Virus record (IMG/VR): IMGVR_UViG_3300028569_002318
Span: 1 to 51,990 of that record
From: a virus
Length of the DNA stretch: 51,990 bases
Direction: 5' to 3' (one strand)
Part shown: positions 15,372 to 24,039 of the stretch, in pieces
Layout of the letters: each line of letters starts with the position of its first letter
How positions within the stretch are numbered: the stretch's first letter is position 1
Position numbers and translations under genes: made by a program
Notes under the pieces: model-generated
Database searches by the model: none
Told to the model about the DNA's origin: nothing
What the model saw: the letters and a program-made list of their open reading frames with translations, nothing else

Positions 15372-15806
15372 TTAAATAATCAATATTTTGCATTTTTCTT
15401 CTATATATTGTGGTGATAAATTCTTAAGGTCATCTTCATAGAGTTCAAGGAATTTAAATTCATTCATTTCAAGCCATTTTTCTTTTTTGACATCCCTTTT
15501 TATACTTTGAAGGTATTTTAATCGTGAATTATCGTGAAAGAATTTATTAAAGGACTCATGCTGATCGCCTTGTATCTCAACCGCTATCTTTTTAGTTGCA
15601 TTTAATAAATCAACTTTAAGCATACTTCCGTAAACTGGAAACTCTTCATAAACTATATGATTTTTCCAGTATGGAAAAAAGAATTGTTTAAATTTAAATT
15701 GAAGTTTACTGCGACTTTTACCTTGCCAATTTATAAGATTTTTTCTTACATTTTTATTAATGAGTTTGCCATTAATATTTAATAATCTCATTTTAGGATA
15801 AACCAA
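15372..15806 (-). CDS. Restriction-endonuclease-fold nuclease (Vsr/DUF559-like)
   Basis: A 144-residue protein. After a basic N-terminus comes the core EEFPVYG (E55), LKVDLLNATKKIAVEIQGDQHESF (D66, E77, Q79, H83) and a C-terminal helix-strand segment KWLEMNEFKFLELYEDDL. This E...D...ExQ...H order is typical of small endonucleases with the restriction-endonuclease fold, such as very-short-patch repair and DUF559 proteins. In the replication block it could resolve junctions or nick DNA. Substrate unknown. It overlaps the methyltransferase gene by 19 bases. Confidence 0.7.
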   Translation of the reverse strand: MVYPKMRLLNINGKLINKNVRKNLINWQGKSRSKLQFKFKQFFFPYWKNHIVYEEFPVYGSMLKVDLLNATKKIAVEIQGDQHESFNKFFHDNSRLKYLQSIKRDVKKEKWLEMNEFKFLELYEDDLKNLSPQYIEEKCKILII

Positions 15807-16357
15807 CTCTTATATTCGTGTGATTCTTTAGTTGAATAAACTTTTAAATTATTTTGTAAAGCAAATTCATCTACTGCTGATTTTACTCCAAAAACTCCAT
15901 TACTATTTACTGCATCTAAATAATCATGACCAGCAAATAAACCGCCTTTTTTAATTTTTGGAAACCATTTATTTATATCATTTTTTGCGGCTTCATAAGA
16001 ATGATTTGCGTCAATATATATAAAATCAAAAAAGTTATCTTCAAAAAAATTTACAAATTCATCAGAATAACCTTTGATAATTTTAACATTATGAAAAAAT
16101 TTGGAAACATTAGAAATAGTATTTTTCATAAATTGAACTTGCGTTTGGTTATCTACATTTGATACATCATGATATTTTAAATCTGGTTGATTGTCCCAAC
16201 AATCTAATAAATATAAATTAAGATTATTAGAATTTTCTAATATATGTTTAGAAAAAACTCCTTCTTTAACTCCAATCTCAATGCCATTTCCAGTTGGTTT
16301 AAAAATTTTAATTAAATCATCTCTACAAGAGATATTTTCTAAATTTAACATATTCAT
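15788..16357 (-). CDS. Class I SAM-dependent methyltransferase (Methyltransf_24-like)
   Basis: A 189-residue Rossmann-fold protein. Motif I is GIEIGVKEGVFSKHIL near residue 24, the acidic residue after strand 2 is in LYLLDCWDN, and FDFIYIDANHSYEAAKNDINKWFPKIKKGGLFAGHDY carries the later motifs. This form of motif (IDANHSYE...KGGLFAGHD) is typical of the Methyltransf_24 group acting on small molecules or sugars. Target unknown. It overlaps recA by 4 bases and the nuclease by 19, so it belongs to this operon. Confidence 0.85.
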   Translation of the reverse strand: MNMLNLENISCRDDLIKIFKPTGNGIEIGVKEGVFSKHILENSNNLNLYLLDCWDNQPDLKYHDVSNVDNQTQVQFMKNTISNVSKFFHNVKIIKGYSDEFVNFFEDNFFDFIYIDANHSYEAAKNDINKWFPKIKKGGLFAGHDYLDAVNSNGVFGVKSAVDEFALQNNLKVYSTKESHEYKSWFILK

Positions 16358-17499
16358 GATGTAAGAGTATTAACAAATTTATTGTAAAAATAATCTACAA
16401 TTGGTCTATTTTCTTCTAAATAAGATCTTAGATTATCTATGCCTTGATGTTGCTTCTTTAGTTCTAAATTTTGTTCTTTTAGTTCATTAATAATTTCGTC
16501 TGAGAATGTCACCCATGCTCCTTTTGCTGTTGCAAATTCCCAAGCAAGGATTTGATCAATGACTTCGTATTCTTTCCATACTGAAGAGCCATCTTTCCTG
16601 CCGTATTTAATAGGGTATTGGACTTTTGAATTGGTAGTTTCATTAGTAGATTTTTTAATTGTAATTTTAACATTATGTCCAATAATTTTATTTTTCATTT
16701 GGTCATATCTTTCGTTTGGTTTTTCTAATATAAGATCTTTACCAAATTTTGGCTCAAATTCAAGAATCCAATTAGCAAAGTGTAAAAGCGCATTTCCACC
16801 CGTTGCGGTGGTTTGTCGAATATCTTTATTCGCAGCGTATGGGTCAAGTTTAATATCAGAACGCACTTGGCTTATAAAAATAGCCATATGTCCACGCTTA
16901 GAAAGCGCCAATGATATTTTTTTCATAAGCATTGAAGATATTACTGCTCCTCCTGCAACTTTTGTTGATTCTGTCATGCTTTTAAGACTATCTCCTTTAG
17001 TCATTAAACCATCAACAGAGTCTAGCACGAACATATATTTTTTGCCTTCGTCATTATTTTGAATTAGGTCTTTCATAAGCTCAGAAACTGTTTCAAAAAT
17101 ATTACATTCGAAAACAAAGCATGTGCCATCTTCCCACTCTTCGGCAGAAGTTACAAATTTTATTCCAGATCTTTCTTTAATTTCTTTGCTTAATCTTCCT
17201 TCTGCTTTAAATAATAGAGCTTTAGAGTCTTTTACTGTTTTAAGAAAATTCTTCATAACCTCTAATGCTTCTGAAGTTTTTCCGCCCTCATTCATTCCAA
17301 TAAATCTATGCAATCCTGGGCATAAGCCTCCGCTTGTCGCAATATCTAAATTTAGACTTCCAGTAGATACTTTATAGTGGACTTCTTCTTCATAATTATA
17401 ATGATCATCTTTATTCTCTTTTAAGAATGAAGACAGTCTGCTCTTTGCGCTAGGGCCCGTATCTTGTACTGCCTCTTGGTCTTTAGGTTTTCTTCCCAT
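16354..17499 (-). CDS. recA: RecA-family recombinase
   Basis: A 381-residue RecA-like strand-exchange protein. It has an N-terminal linker, Walker A GMNEGGKT (68-75), Walker B YMFVLDSVDGL (155-165), the L1/L2 region around VAGGAVISSMLMKKISLALSKRG, and FISQVRSDI with the conserved Gln. It contains KSTNETTNSKVQYPIKYGRKDG in the C-terminal region. The phosphate loop reads NEGGKT in place of the usual ESSGKT. It would load on single-stranded DNA during replication-linked recombination. It precedes the methyltransferase in the operon, and downstream of the 2OG oxygenase gene by 24 bases. Confidence 0.93.
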   Translation of the reverse strand: MGRKPKDQEAVQDTGPSAKSRLSSFLKENKDDHYNYEEEVHYKVSTGSLNLDIATSGGLCPGLHRFIGMNEGGKTSEALEVMKNFLKTVKDSKALLFKAEGRLSKEIKERSGIKFVTSAEEWEDGTCFVFECNIFETVSELMKDLIQNNDEGKKYMFVLDSVDGLMTKGDSLKSMTESTKVAGGAVISSMLMKKISLALSKRGHMAIFISQVRSDIKLDPYAANKDIRQTTATGGNALLHFANWILEFEPKFGKDLILEKPNERYDQMKNKIIGHNVKITIKKSTNETTNSKVQYPIKYGRKDGSSVWKEYEVIDQILAWEFATAKGAWVTFSDEIINELKEQNLELKKQHQGIDNLRSYLEENRPIVDYFYNKFVNTLTS

Positions 17500-17523
17500 G
17501 ATATTATATATTTAATAAGTATT

Positions 17524-18219
17524 TTACGTTTTCCAGTCTAAATTAAAACTTACTATTCTTCTTTCGCCTTCTCCCTTAAAAGGATAAACTGTATGTGGTG
17601 TCCAAGCTGGAAATACGTACATGTCCCCTTCTACTGGTGTTATTTTCCTGTGGCCTATCGTTCCAAAATTAAATGGATAATTGCTTCCATATATAATTTC
17701 TAATCTCCCATCACATAATCCGTGATTTTCTGGGACACCATGCTCTTTTTCTCTTGTTCCATCTGCAATTTGTTCTGGAACTTTTATATAAATTACACCA
17801 GATAATTTTCCAAAATGAAAATGCAATGGATTATAATCGTCTTCTTTGTTAGAGATTCCCCAACAGCCACGAATTATTATATCATTTTTATCTTGTATTG
17901 CTCCATCTCCTGATCCAAATAGCTGACCTTTGATATTTAAAAGCTCTGCATACTTTACAGCACACTCTTTAAGAAAATTTTTGAATTCATCATCTATTCT
18001 GTGATATATGGCAAATGATCCCGCGCCCTTAAACGCTCGAGCGACTATTTCTTTCCTTAAATCATATTTATTAATTGAGTTTAGTTCACTTTCAGTTATT
18101 TCTGTAAGATGAGACATTATGCTTTTTGGTAATTGTATTTTCATTGGTCCGCAATAAAACATTGGATTTATCGCTGATTTTTGCATAGCTTCTTCTATAG
18201 TATTTGGTAAATTTTGCAT
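17524..18219 (-). CDS. 2OG-Fe(II) oxygenase-like protein (PF13759 type)
   Basis: A 231-residue protein with a double-stranded beta-helix C-terminal half. The iron ligands are visible as LHFHFG (H133, H135) and PAWTPHTVYPF, followed by RRIVSFNLDW where the 2-oxoglutarate-binding Arg is expected. This resembles the putative 2OG-Fe(II) oxygenases common in aquatic phages. Substrate unknown: nucleotide, protein and sugar hydroxylation are all possible. It is 1 base from the next upstream gene, at the junction of the recombination and glycan blocks. Confidence 0.78.
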   Translation of the reverse strand: MQNLPNTIEEAMQKSAINPMFYCGPMKIQLPKSIMSHLTEITESELNSINKYDLRKEIVARAFKGAGSFAIYHRIDDEFKNFLKECAVKYAELLNIKGQLFGSGDGAIQDKNDIIIRGCWGISNKEDDYNPLHFHFGKLSGVIYIKVPEQIADGTREKEHGVPENHGLCDGRLEIIYGSNYPFNFGTIGHRKITPVEGDMYVFPAWTPHTVYPFKGEGERRIVSFNLDWKT

Positions 18220-18220
18220 A

Positions 18221-18565
18221 TTATTGGGTCTTTCTTTTATGGTTTATGAATTCTAACAGGCTTTTAGGTTTTTGGCAAACTTTTTTATCTTCTCCAATTT
18301 TTGCTTCTTGTACTTTAAATTTAATTGGTTTATCTAGCTCTAGATTATCTTTCATTTTTTCTATAGCTATAAATTTCTTCCCATCTTCTGTCAAAAAGAA
18401 CGCTAGACTAGGTAATTTCGCAGGCTTGAGGCCATTCCAAAAAGAATACCCTTTATAGGTTTTAATTAACTTTTGGGCTATTTTAATTTCTCTTGGCCAA
18501 TCTATTTTTTGATTAATGTACTTTTTAATTATGAATTGGCAGAGTTTATGGCTTGTAATTTTCAA
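18221..18565 (-). CDS. Hypothetical basic protein (114 aa)
   Basis: A 114-residue lysine-rich protein (LCQFIIKKYINQKIDWPREIKIAQKLIKTY; FWNGLKPAKLPSLAFFLTEDGKKFIAIE). It overlaps gmd by 20 bases and abuts the oxygenase gene. The WPREIKIAQKLI segment resembles small phage DNA-metabolism proteins but is not assignable. Confidence 0.65.
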   Translation of the reverse strand: MKITSHKLCQFIIKKYINQKIDWPREIKIAQKLIKTYKGYSFWNGLKPAKLPSLAFFLTEDGKKFIAIEKMKDNLELDKPIKFKVQEAKIGEDKKVCQKPKSLLEFINHKRKTQ

Positions 18566-19691
18566 TATCCGATATTACCATCTTTTTTATTAAATTGTCA
18601 AATAAAATTTTAGGTTGCCAATTCAATTCTTTTCTTGCTTTCGTTGAATCTCCTAGCAACAATTCTACTTCTGCTGGTCTATAGAATTTAGGATTTATTT
18701 TAATTAATGTCTTTCCATCTTTAGAAATATATGTTTGATTTTCGTTTTCACCTGTCCAATATCCTTCAATTCCTGCAAAAAGAAAAGCTTTATCTGCAAA
18801 TTCTTTGATTGTGTGAGCCTCATTAGAAGAAAATATATAATCGTTTGGGCTGCCATTATAATTTTTATTGTATACGTCTTGATTTAGCATCATCCAAACT
18901 CCATCTATAAAATCTTCCGCATCGCTCCAATCTCTTTTCGCTTCTATATTGCCTAACTCCAGCGGAATAAAATCTTGATTATCTTTTATTGCATGATAAA
19001 TTCTTGCTACATTTTTAGTTATTTTTCTTGTTACGAACTCTTCTCCTCTGCGAACTCCTTCGTGATTAAATAGCCAACCTTGTATAGCATAAAGATTATA
19101 AGACTCTCTATATACTTTAACTAGCTGTCTGGACGCTGCTTTGCTTGCCCCATATGGGCTCCTTGGTTTTAATGGATGATTTTCGTCTTGAGGAGTATAT
19201 TCAACATTCCCAAATTCTTCGCTTGAGCCAGCTTGATAAAGCCTACAAGATGGCTTATAAAGTCTTATCGCTTCCAAGATATCTAAAATAGCCGTAGAGT
19301 TTGTTTGCCAAGTTTGACGAGCAAAATCCCAACTACTCGCTACAAAACTTTGGGCCGCAAAATTAATAAAATAATCTGGTTGAAGTTTTTCTATTGTCCT
19401 AGATATGGCGTGAGGGTCTGTTAGATCAAAATTAATAAGATGAAATCTATCAGAATCAATATGTTTAATATTTTCATGATTATATACGCTTAATCTTCTA
19501 ACTCCTCCGAATATTATATAATTTGTATGTTTTAATAGGTAGTCTGCCATATGACTACCGTCTTGGCCAGTGACTCCAGTTATTACTACAGCTTTCCTGC
19601 CGTCAAGTAATTTACTAGCATCATCAATATTTAATATATTTGCTGTGTCTATTTTTTTGCCATGATATGTTTCTGTAAAGTTTACGCTCAT
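18546..19691 (-). CDS. gmd: GDP-mannose 4,6-dehydratase
   Basis: A 381-residue extended short-chain dehydrogenase that converts GDP-mannose to GDP-4-keto-6-deoxymannose, the first step to GDP-fucose and related sugars. It shows the NADP-binding GVTGQDGSHMADYLL (39-53), FAAQSFVASSW (111-121), the catalytic QAGSSEEFG and YGASKA (Y180, K184), and NHEGVRRGEEFVTRKI, all characteristic of Gmd. The N-terminal 30 residues are an extension compared with bacterial Gmd. The neighbours include an epimerase-like gene and a GT11 fucosyltransferase-like gene. Encoded in the middle of the minus-strand glycan block. Confidence 0.95.
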   Translation of the reverse strand: MSVNFTETYHGKKIDTANILNIDDASKLLDGRKAVVITGVTGQDGSHMADYLLKHTNYIIFGGVRRLSVYNHENIKHIDSDRFHLINFDLTDPHAISRTIEKLQPDYFINFAAQSFVASSWDFARQTWQTNSTAILDILEAIRLYKPSCRLYQAGSSEEFGNVEYTPQDENHPLKPRSPYGASKAASRQLVKVYRESYNLYAIQGWLFNHEGVRRGEEFVTRKITKNVARIYHAIKDNQDFIPLELGNIEAKRDWSDAEDFIDGVWMMLNQDVYNKNYNGSPNDYIFSSNEAHTIKEFADKAFLFAGIEGYWTGENENQTYISKDGKTLIKINPKFYRPAEVELLLGDSTKARKELNWQPKILFDNLIKKMVISDIENYKP

Positions 19692-19714
19692 TTAGTTTTA
19701 ATAAGTTAAATAAT

Positions 19715-20302
19715 TTATATGATATTTATTGTTTGTATGTTGTCTTCATGATAAGAGGAAAATAAATGTTTTTTTAAAGAGGTTGCAAAAAAATCCACAG
19801 ATATACATCCTTCTCCTACTTTTTCTGATGTGTTTTTCCAAAAAAAGATATTATCTTTTTTATAAAATCTGTTTGTATAGTCATTATCTCCGTAGACCGC
19901 GCAAGGTCTGACTATCAAACCTTTGATCGAATTCTTCCTGATGTATTCTTCTACGGCAAGTTTATTTTTTGAATAGTCATAATATTCATTTTTCTTATTT
20001 AAATTTAAAACGCCCATAGTAGAGATATATATGTATTTTTTTGTATTTAAATTTTTAAATGTATTTTCAAATTGATCTACATTATAACAAGAAAAATCTA
20101 TAGTAATGTCATATGATTCTTTTTTTAAAGCCAAACAAGTTTTAGGTATATTTCTATCTATTTTTATTTTTTTTAAATCTGAAAATAAAAATGAATTGGT
20201 GCGGTTTCTATTTGCTAATGTTATATCTTTGTATTCTTCTTTTAAGATCTCAACGAATCTTCTTCCAAGCATTTGCGTCCCGCCTAAAATTAAAAATTTC
20301 AT
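19715..20302 (-). CDS. NAD-dependent epimerase/reductase-like protein (short)
   Basis: A 195-residue Rossmann protein with an N-terminal FLILGGTQMLGRRFVE, IDFSCYNVDQF in the middle, YISTMGVLN and DYSKNKLAVEEYIR (a Tyr-x-x-x-Lys pair), and IVRPCAVYGDNDY. These are all features of extended short-chain dehydrogenases, but it is about 100 residues shorter than GDP-fucose synthase. The C-terminal substrate domain is truncated, so the true substrate may differ or the protein may be partly degenerate. Beside gmd it could complete a deoxy-sugar route, which is inferred only. Confidence 0.75.
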   Translation of the reverse strand: MKFLILGGTQMLGRRFVEILKEEYKDITLANRNRTNSFLFSDLKKIKIDRNIPKTCLALKKESYDITIDFSCYNVDQFENTFKNLNTKKYIYISTMGVLNLNKKNEYYDYSKNKLAVEEYIRKNSIKGLIVRPCAVYGDNDYTNRFYKKDNIFFWKNTSEKVGEGCISVDFFATSLKKHLFSSYHEDNIQTINII

Positions 20303-21027
20303 TAAAATATTTTAACTGGATCAAGCGATAGAGGCTTATTGTTTTTTATTCTGAAAAATAAAGTTTGGAATAACCTACCAGTTGCTGGGTCATTAGAATA
20401 ACCATCTGCTCCACTATGTGGTTTTTTACCTCTAATTAAAACTAATCTATTAAATACTGGAGCATAAATATCTTCTCTTTGCCATTCTTCTGCAGAGCTC
20501 ATATATCTATAATCATTTCCTAATTTATTTTTCCATGTATACAGACCAACGTCTTCTTTCATGTTTGGATTTAAATATATTATCCCCGCCCATCCATAAT
20601 CTTTAACGTCATCCCAAAGAACTCCAGCGTGGGTATGTATACTCGTTTTTTGCGTAGGCGCTCCCACTTCCATTTTTAAATGAAATGAACAGTTCCACTT
20701 ACAGCTGATTTTGCCTTGCTCAGCTAATTCTTCATATTCTTTACGTTTTATATGATCTGGATATATAGGCCAATCAGTTGGAAAATCTGCATTCCATTGC
20801 TCTATGTCAATTTTCTCTCCAGTATAAAATTCTAATTTTTCTATTAAATTTTTAGATGATTTAAATGGGCATTCATTTGCAGGCATCCATTTGCTAGTAT
20901 TCCACATGCGTATGTTAGAACGAGGGTAAGAGTCGTAATAATTATTTGTAAGTTGATTTATAGCATAATCTCTAATTAAGTGGGGGTTATCATAAAAATT
21001 TTCTATAACAATAACATCTTTTTGCAT
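20302..21027 (-). CDS. 2OG-Fe(II) oxygenase-like protein (DUF6445 type)
   Basis: A 241-residue protein. The beta-helix region has IHTHAGVLWDDVKDYGWAGIIYLNP (H131 and the Asp pair) and ends in LVLIRGKKPHSGADGY, followed by RLFQTLFF, giving the H-x-D...H iron triad and the 2OG-binding end. The N-terminus (NFYDNPHLIRDYAI) is the classic start of DUF6445-type proteins. Its stop overlaps the start of the epimerase-like gene. It has a promoter 4 bases upstream, so it starts the transcription unit that includes gmd. Confidence 0.75.
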   Translation of the reverse strand: MQKDVIVIENFYDNPHLIRDYAINQLTNNYYDSYPRSNIRMWNTSKWMPANECPFKSSKNLIEKLEFYTGEKIDIEQWNADFPTDWPIYPDHIKRKEYEELAEQGKISCKWNCSFHLKMEVGAPTQKTSIHTHAGVLWDDVKDYGWAGIIYLNPNMKEDVGLYTWKNKLGNDYRYMSSAEEWQREDIYAPVFNRLVLIRGKKPHSGADGYSNDPATGRLFQTLFFRIKNNKPLSLDPVKIF

Positions 21028-21031
21028 ATAT

Positions 21032-21059
21032 ATTATATTGCTGTAGTCAATAAAGTCAA
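21032..21059 (-). promoter_or_regulatory. Sigma-70-type promoter for gene starting at 21027
   Basis: Minus strand: TTGACT (21054-21059), 16-base spacer, TATAAT (21032-21037), and only 4 bases to the ATG. A leaderless start is required if this -10 is used. Confidence 0.7.
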
Positions 21060-21105
21060 AAAATATTTTAATTACTATTAAAGAGGTTTATCTGGCTTAT
21101 CCAAA

Positions 21106-21729
21106 TTATAAAATCCATCCTATTTGATAGTTTTCGAATAAAGGCTTGGCGCCAATATTTGCCATAAAATCTTTAACGTAAGTTCCTTTGCCAATTTTGC
21201 CACCAGTAAGAAATGCATCATGATCATCTATAACTAATATTGTATTTTTATTAAGTTTATTTATAACCGCACAAAGCTCTTTTATGTGATGTAATTGCGA
21301 GGGGTGTGGGTTCTCTTTGCTAATATCAAAAGAGTCTAAATATATTAAATCTATTTCTAAATCTTTGGGCAATTGCCAAAGAAAACCAACTGAATCTTGG
21401 CAAAAAATTTTGCTTTTTGAAGAAACATACTTTTTGGCATGTTCTACATTTACTGGATTAATGTCTACAGACAATAGTTCGCCATCATAAAAGTTAATAA
21501 ACTGATCAAAAATATAAGTTGATGCGCCATCGTCTCCAAAACATAATTCTCCATGGTCTGCTCTCATTGTGCCTGTCTCTATTAGCTTGAATTTTTTATT
21601 CTGTTTTTTTTCAAGAATTGAAAACATCTTCAAGAAATTATCTGCTCGATTTCTAATTGGATTAGATGGGTGACCAGGTTTGAGCATCTTATGGTAAAAG
21701 TTTTCTTTAAAAAAATCTGAGAATTTCAT
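21106..21729 (-). CDS. Putative SAM-dependent methyltransferase
   Basis: A 207-residue protein. LIETGTMRADHGE near residue 49 is motif I, followed by LLSVDINPVNVEHAKKY and IDLIYLDSFDISKENPHPSQLHHIKELCAVINKLNKNTILVIDDHDAFL, typical of the Methyltransf_24-like group. The DSFD motif and DDHDAF end correspond to the metal-binding or catalytic positions in that family. It sits between glycosyltransferases and an oxygenase; the target could be a sugar. The 78 bases upstream (21028-21105) hold the next gene's promoter and no gene. Confidence 0.75.
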   Translation of the reverse strand: MKFSDFFKENFYHKMLKPGHPSNPIRNRADNFLKMFSILEKKQNKKFKLIETGTMRADHGELCFGDDGASTYIFDQFINFYDGELLSVDINPVNVEHAKKYVSSKSKIFCQDSVGFLWQLPKDLEIDLIYLDSFDISKENPHPSQLHHIKELCAVINKLNKNTILVIDDHDAFLTGGKIGKGTYVKDFMANIGAKPLFENYQIGWIL

Positions 21730-21731
21730 TG

Positions 21732-22550
21732 TTATATATTGTACGTTGCGCCGTGTTGATAAGCTATATTATATATTGGATACTTATTAACGTCTTCCAT
21801 AAGCATATTAACGCCAAGATACCTAATAACATGATCTCCCCATCTATTAGTGTAGATTCCGCCTAGATGGTCTATAAAGTCATAAAAATCAAGGTACTTT
21901 GAATTTTTAAACCAATTTAAATCACAAATTTCAAAATTCGTATAATATAACCTATGCTCTTCTATGTCTTTGATTGGCTGCTTTAAACACGCACTATTAT
22001 TAAGATTAAACCAGTCTAATGCACCGCTAGACAAATTCTCGCACACCTTGGGGTTATCTAATTGCACAGCGTCAGCAATAAAACCGTAATATTTATTATT
22101 TGATAACATATAGTCAAAAACATTGTATTGCGCTGGTCTTAATATTTTAGAATCGGTGTCCATTCTCATTATAAACTTATATTGATTTAAATTTTGATTT
22201 TTAAAAATTTCACCAGCAAAAAATCTGCACATATGCCTATATCCTAAAGTAAAACCTGGATGACCATAAGCTATTGGTCCATTTCCATGTGTTGGATGCG
22301 GATAAAACTCTGGTATTTCTAAATTCTTGTTAGAATCTGGAATACTAAATTCTATTTCTATGTATTTTATATTAGTATTAATTCTATTATTTATCGTCGG
22401 TATGTAATTATTTAATGTTTTTTCGTGAAAACAGATTATATCCGCAACATTGTTTTTAAAGAAAAAATTTTCTAAAGAACGAATTGACCCCACGAACTCT
22501 TCTATATCTTTTTCGGAAGACCTAACCAAATAGACTATTGCATTTTTCAT
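21732..22550 (-). CDS. GT15-like (KRE2/MNT1-type) alpha-mannosyltransferase
   Basis: A 272-residue GT-A protein with the layout of GT15 alpha-1,2-mannosyltransferases. It has YGHPGFTLGYRHMCRFFAGEIFK, then YKFIMRMDTDSKILRPAQYNVFDYMLSNNKYYGFIADA, then GGIYTNRWGDHVIRYLGVNMLM and a closing IAYQHGATY. The DTD is the likely nucleotide-sugar metal site, and WGDHVIRYLGV corresponds to the acceptor-side motif of yeast KRE2. GT15 is best known from fungi, with scattered bacterial and viral copies. GDP-mannose is the expected donor, the same substrate as the Gmd encoded nearby. Overlaps the next gene by 4 bases. Assignment rests on motifs. Confidence 0.7.
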   Translation of the reverse strand: MKNAIVYLVRSSEKDIEEFVGSIRSLENFFFKNNVADIICFHEKTLNNYIPTINNRINTNIKYIEIEFSIPDSNKNLEIPEFYPHPTHGNGPIAYGHPGFTLGYRHMCRFFAGEIFKNQNLNQYKFIMRMDTDSKILRPAQYNVFDYMLSNNKYYGFIADAVQLDNPKVCENLSSGALDWFNLNNSACLKQPIKDIEEHRLYYTNFEICDLNWFKNSKYLDFYDFIDHLGGIYTNRWGDHVIRYLGVNMLMEDVNKYPIYNIAYQHGATYNI

Positions 22551-23353
22551 ATCGCTCTATTTTCTATTAGTCTAGATTCATTTTTTAATAAATTTTTATA
22601 CCTATTGACAAAAATTTTGCTATTTTTAAAATTAGCATTAAGCATCCATTGACTAGTCTCGCCATTTTTTCTTGTGCCTCCCCAATCTGGATCAGATAAA
22701 AAATCAATCCAATAACAGCCGCATTTGTATCCATGCTCTCTTGCTCTATAGAATAGATCATGTTCATCCATATCTTGAGGAGCATAAATTTCGTCAAAAT
22801 AATTTAATTTTTTTAATATTTCATGTTTAAGTAATAGTGGCCCTCTATTCGCAGAGTTTCTAACCGCAAAGGTATTTCTATCTATAGAATTTCTATCTGC
22901 ATGATCTGTGTGTATTAATATATCTGCCCATCTATTCAAATTAAAATTTTCTAAATTAATATCTTGACTGTATTCATTTAGCACCCAATTGTGTGCTGTC
23001 CTTGATGTAACCCCAAATACGTCATCAAATTTTTTAATGGGCTGAATCATTCTAATGTTCCAGTTTTTTTCTTGAATTATCATGTCGTCTTGAATTATGA
23101 TTATGTAATCTTCTTCGCTATTTTTTGCAGCAATATTGTTAGCTTTTGTTTCAAATACGTTTTCTTGATATAACAATTTATATTTTATATTTTTGTTTTT
23201 TAAAAAACTTTTTACTATTGCTTCTGAATTATCTTGGCATCCATCTAGAACTATGATTAGTTCATAGCTTCCAGACGTATTTTTGTATATTCCATCTAAC
23301 ACATGCTCTATTAGAAAATCTTTATTATGTATAGTTAAATTTAAACTAAACAT
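22547..23353 (-). CDS. GT2-family glycosyltransferase
   Basis: A 268-residue GT-A fold protein. It has LNLTIHNKDFLIEHVLDGIYKNT and LIIVLDGCQDNSEAIV (first acidic motif), and DYIIIIQDDMIIQEKNW (metal-binding DD) near residue 90. The C-terminal half has FDEIYAPQDMDEHDLFYRAREHGYKCG, the acceptor-side ED/DxD region. It adds a sugar to a growing glycan; donor unknown. Overlaps both neighbours by 4 and 13 bases in the glycan operon. Confidence 0.88.
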   Translation of the reverse strand: MFSLNLTIHNKDFLIEHVLDGIYKNTSGSYELIIVLDGCQDNSEAIVKSFLKNKNIKYKLLYQENVFETKANNIAAKNSEEDYIIIIQDDMIIQEKNWNIRMIQPIKKFDDVFGVTSRTAHNWVLNEYSQDINLENFNLNRWADILIHTDHADRNSIDRNTFAVRNSANRGPLLLKHEILKKLNYFDEIYAPQDMDEHDLFYRAREHGYKCGCYWIDFLSDPDWGGTRKNGETSQWMLNANFKNSKIFVNRYKNLLKNESRLIENRAI

Positions 23354-24039
23354 CTTAATAAATTTTCTTTATTGCAATCTATATGTAACCTTTGATAAAA
23401 CGGTATAGCTCCCATACTATGTTTAAGTTTTAAAATCGTAAGAAGGCTTTGATCCCGTCTATGCTCTATAAAGTTTTCATTATTTATTTGAAAATTATAT
23501 CTCTTATCCGACACTAATTTTTCATTCTCGCATAGGTTAAGCCATTCCGTCAAAAACTTTATATTGCTTTCTGTTTTTTTAAAGCCACATATCCCTGCTT
23601 CTAATTGAATTGCATCTTTATATTCATCTCCTAGTTTTAGTTCTTCAAAAACTTCTGGTTTAGTATATGCGCTATTTTTTCTATCTCCTTCGTATAAAAT
23701 ATAATCAAAATATTTAAAATGCTCCGATAGAAAAGAACCAAGATGTTCGTTCGGTATATCCCCAGAGTCTATATAAAAAATAATATCATCTGAATTTGAT
23801 TTTTTAATTTCTTCTAATATTATATATGGCTTCCAAATAAAATAGCCAGCCCCTATCTCATTAGACAAAATGCTTTTATTTTTTTGCTTAAACTCTTCAG
23901 ATAAGTCTTTTGGGCTGTATTCTGTAACGTTGTATCCAATTGTTCTCATTAAAGAAGACTGCGCCCTCCTTATGGATTCATATTTTTCGTTTGCGTAATT
24001 AATTATTTTTATATTTTTGTCTATATTCGGCTTTATCAT
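23341..24039 (-). CDS. Putative glycosyltransferase (GT-A, unassigned family)
   Basis: A 232-residue protein. GAGYFIWKPYIILEEI followed by DIIFYIDSGDIPNEHL looks like a GT-A active site (DSGD as metal-binding motif). Later IQLEAGICGFKKTESNIKFLTEWLNLCENE and IEHRRDQSLLTILKL fit family members that act on glycans in phage and bacterial surface loci. It overlaps the flanking glycosyltransferases by 13 and 41 bases. The exact family could not be fixed. Confidence 0.7.
   Translation of the reverse strand: MIKPNIDKNIKIINYANEKYESIRRAQSSLMRTIGYNVTEYSPKDLSEEFKQKNKSILSNEIGAGYFIWKPYIILEEIKKSNSDDIIFYIDSGDIPNEHLGSFLSEHFKYFDYILYEGDRKNSAYTKPEVFEELKLGDEYKDAIQLEAGICGFKKTESNIKFLTEWLNLCENEKLVSDKRYNFQINNENFIEHRRDQSLLTILKLKHSMGAIPFYQRLHIDCNKENLLRCLV

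Noticed and set aside
17500-17545. A promoter in front of recA
   Set aside because: A TATAAT lies 3 bases from the ATG but no -35 is present at 16-18 bases, and the gap is only 24 bases from the upstream gene.
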